A DNA stretch of 64,000 nt from an uncultured Rhizobiaceae group bacterium. GTDB lineage: Bacteria; Pseudomonadota; Alphaproteobacteria; Rhizobiales; Rhizobiaceae. The notes under the pieces were generated by a model, which was not told the origin of the DNA, did no database searches, and saw nothing but the letters and a program-made list of their open reading frames with translations. A program made the position numbers and the translations under genes. Positions 63,293 to 64,000 of this stretch are shown piece by piece (position 1 is the stretch's first letter; each line of letters starts with the position of its first letter). The stretch lies in assembly GCA_938010435.1 (NCBI GenBank), contig CALLUS010000014.1, positions 62,001-126,000 on the forward strand. The letters run 5' to 3'.

Positions 63293-64000
63293 ATGTTCAA
63301 TTCATCAAAATCAGCAGCCCGCACATTCGCCACGCTGTTCTTTAGCGGCATCGCTTTGTTTACAACGCACACTTTAGCAGATGAAAACCATCCGCCCATT
63401 GGCGATAAAATCAAAGGCATTCCCCTATTCGACGCGCATATCCACTACAAACAACCTGCTTGGGAAAAATATTCCGTCAAAAATATCATCGAACTGATGG
63501 ACCAAAACGGTGTCGCTATGGGGCTTGTGTCATCCACGCCTGATGAAGGCACAATCATGCTTTGGGAATATGCGCCAAACCGTATCGTGCCCGAACTGCG
63601 CCCCTATCACGGCAATGCAGGCTCTTCCAATTGGGCCAAGGCTACCAATATGGAGGTCTATCTGGAACAACGCCTCAAACAATACCCCCATGAGGGTATT
63701 GGCGAATTCCACATCCATTCCTTAGACAAAACCGATGAACCGCTGTTTTGTAAAGTCATCGCCATGGCCAAGAAACGCGATATTTTCCTCCACGTTCATT
63801 CCGGTGCAGAGCCCATACGTTGGCTCTACAGTTTGGACAAAGATGTGAAAATCATTTGGGCCCATGCTGGTTTGGGAGATCCCGCCAGTACCGTTTACGA
63901 ATTGATGTCCGAATTTCCAGACCTCTACGCCGACACATCCCTTCGCGAATATGCCATTTTGGGCGGCGGCGACGGCCTTGATCCCGAATGGAAGAAAATT
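63293..64000 (+). CDS. Secreted amidohydrolase-family protein, 5' part
   Basis: The frame is open from ATG 63293 to the window edge, giving 236 residues. A signal peptide (TFATLFFSGIALFTTHTLA) precedes a metal-dependent TIM barrel with LFDAHIHYK (HxH metal site), GEFHIHSLD, FLHVHSGAEP and IIWAHAGLG, all histidines expected of amidohydrolase-2 type enzymes. It would act in the periplasm. The substrate is unknown and the C-terminus is missing. Confidence 0.85.
   Translation, partial: MFNSSKSAARTFATLFFSGIALFTTHTLADENHPPIGDKIKGIPLFDAHIHYKQPAWEKYSVKNIIELMDQNGVAMGLVSSTPDEGTIMLWEYAPNRIVPELRPYHGNAGSSNWAKATNMEVYLEQRLKQYPHEGIGEFHIHSLDKTDEPLFCKVIAMAKKRDIFLHVHSGAEPIRWLYSLDKDVKIIWAHAGLGDPASTVYELMSEFPDLYADTSLREYAILGGGDGLDPEWKKI

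Overview
The window reads as chromosomal DNA of an alphaproteobacterium, most likely a marine member of the Hyphomicrobiales or a near relative. The grounds are two BA14K-family proteins, CtrA-type TTAA-N7-TTAA sites before several genes, a split corrinoid methionine-synthase module, a bacterial transglutaminase-like cysteine peptidase and the general gene repertoire. Base composition is slightly below 50% GC by eye and looks even throughout. Genes are dense, many start codons overlap the preceding stop, and no stretch longer than about 270 bases lacks a gene. I see no tRNA, rRNA, CRISPR array, insertion sequence, prophage or origin.

Region 1 (1-15 kb) is dominated by one-carbon and methyl-group metabolism. 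It holds the end of a choline-dehydrogenase-like GMC oxidoreductase, a 'virulence factor' family protein coupled to an MTHFR-like protein, metF, the pterin-binding component of a split methionine synthase, and a RamA/RACo-type 2Fe-2S corrinoid reactivase. An unknown 97-residue protein lies between the last two. An ABC exporter, a GlxA/GbdR-type AraC regulator, a membrane GGDEF-EAL protein and a dimethylglycine/sarcosine dehydrogenase-like flavoprotein follow. The metF/methyltransferase gap carries palindromes that fit an operator region.

Region 2 (15-32.5 kb) is a polysaccharide locus. The first half (15.1-22.2 kb) resembles the mycobacterial decaprenyl-phosphoryl-arabinose pathway: a HAD phosphatase fused to a UbiA-type phosphoribosyltransferase, a DprE1-like oxidase, an ArnE/F-like carrier, an extended SDR, a class III aminotransferase and a multi-spanning GT-C-like protein. 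The second half has a Wzz-like chain-length protein, a GH10 xylanase-like hydrolase with a Tat-like signal, a Wzx-like flippase, four glycosyltransferases and a Wzy/WaaL-like polymerase or ligase. This half-known lipid-linked pentose, possibly amino-pentose, pathway is my best candidate for an undescribed system.

Region 3 (32.5-64 kb) is mixed housekeeping and stress functions. In order: a LapG-like peptidase and a small secreted protein facing each other, both behind CtrA-like sites; a five-gene run with a Na+/H+ antiporter, PhzF, a di-heme peroxidase, threonine aldolase and an SDR; two tandem BA14K proteins; ilvC; a flavin monooxygenase; pdxJ; a DUF3445 heme N-demethylase with a mesaconyl-CoA hydratase-like protein; a RecD-like helicase; and an operon of rhodanese, an orphan MccB-type carboxyltransferase, TauE/SafE and TetR. 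After these come an MscS channel, a 3-methyladenine glycosylase, transporters, an acyltransferase/PIG-L/FemAB group, a chromate-resistance pair with a MerR regulator, mgtE, and the start of a secreted amidohydrolase cut by the window end.
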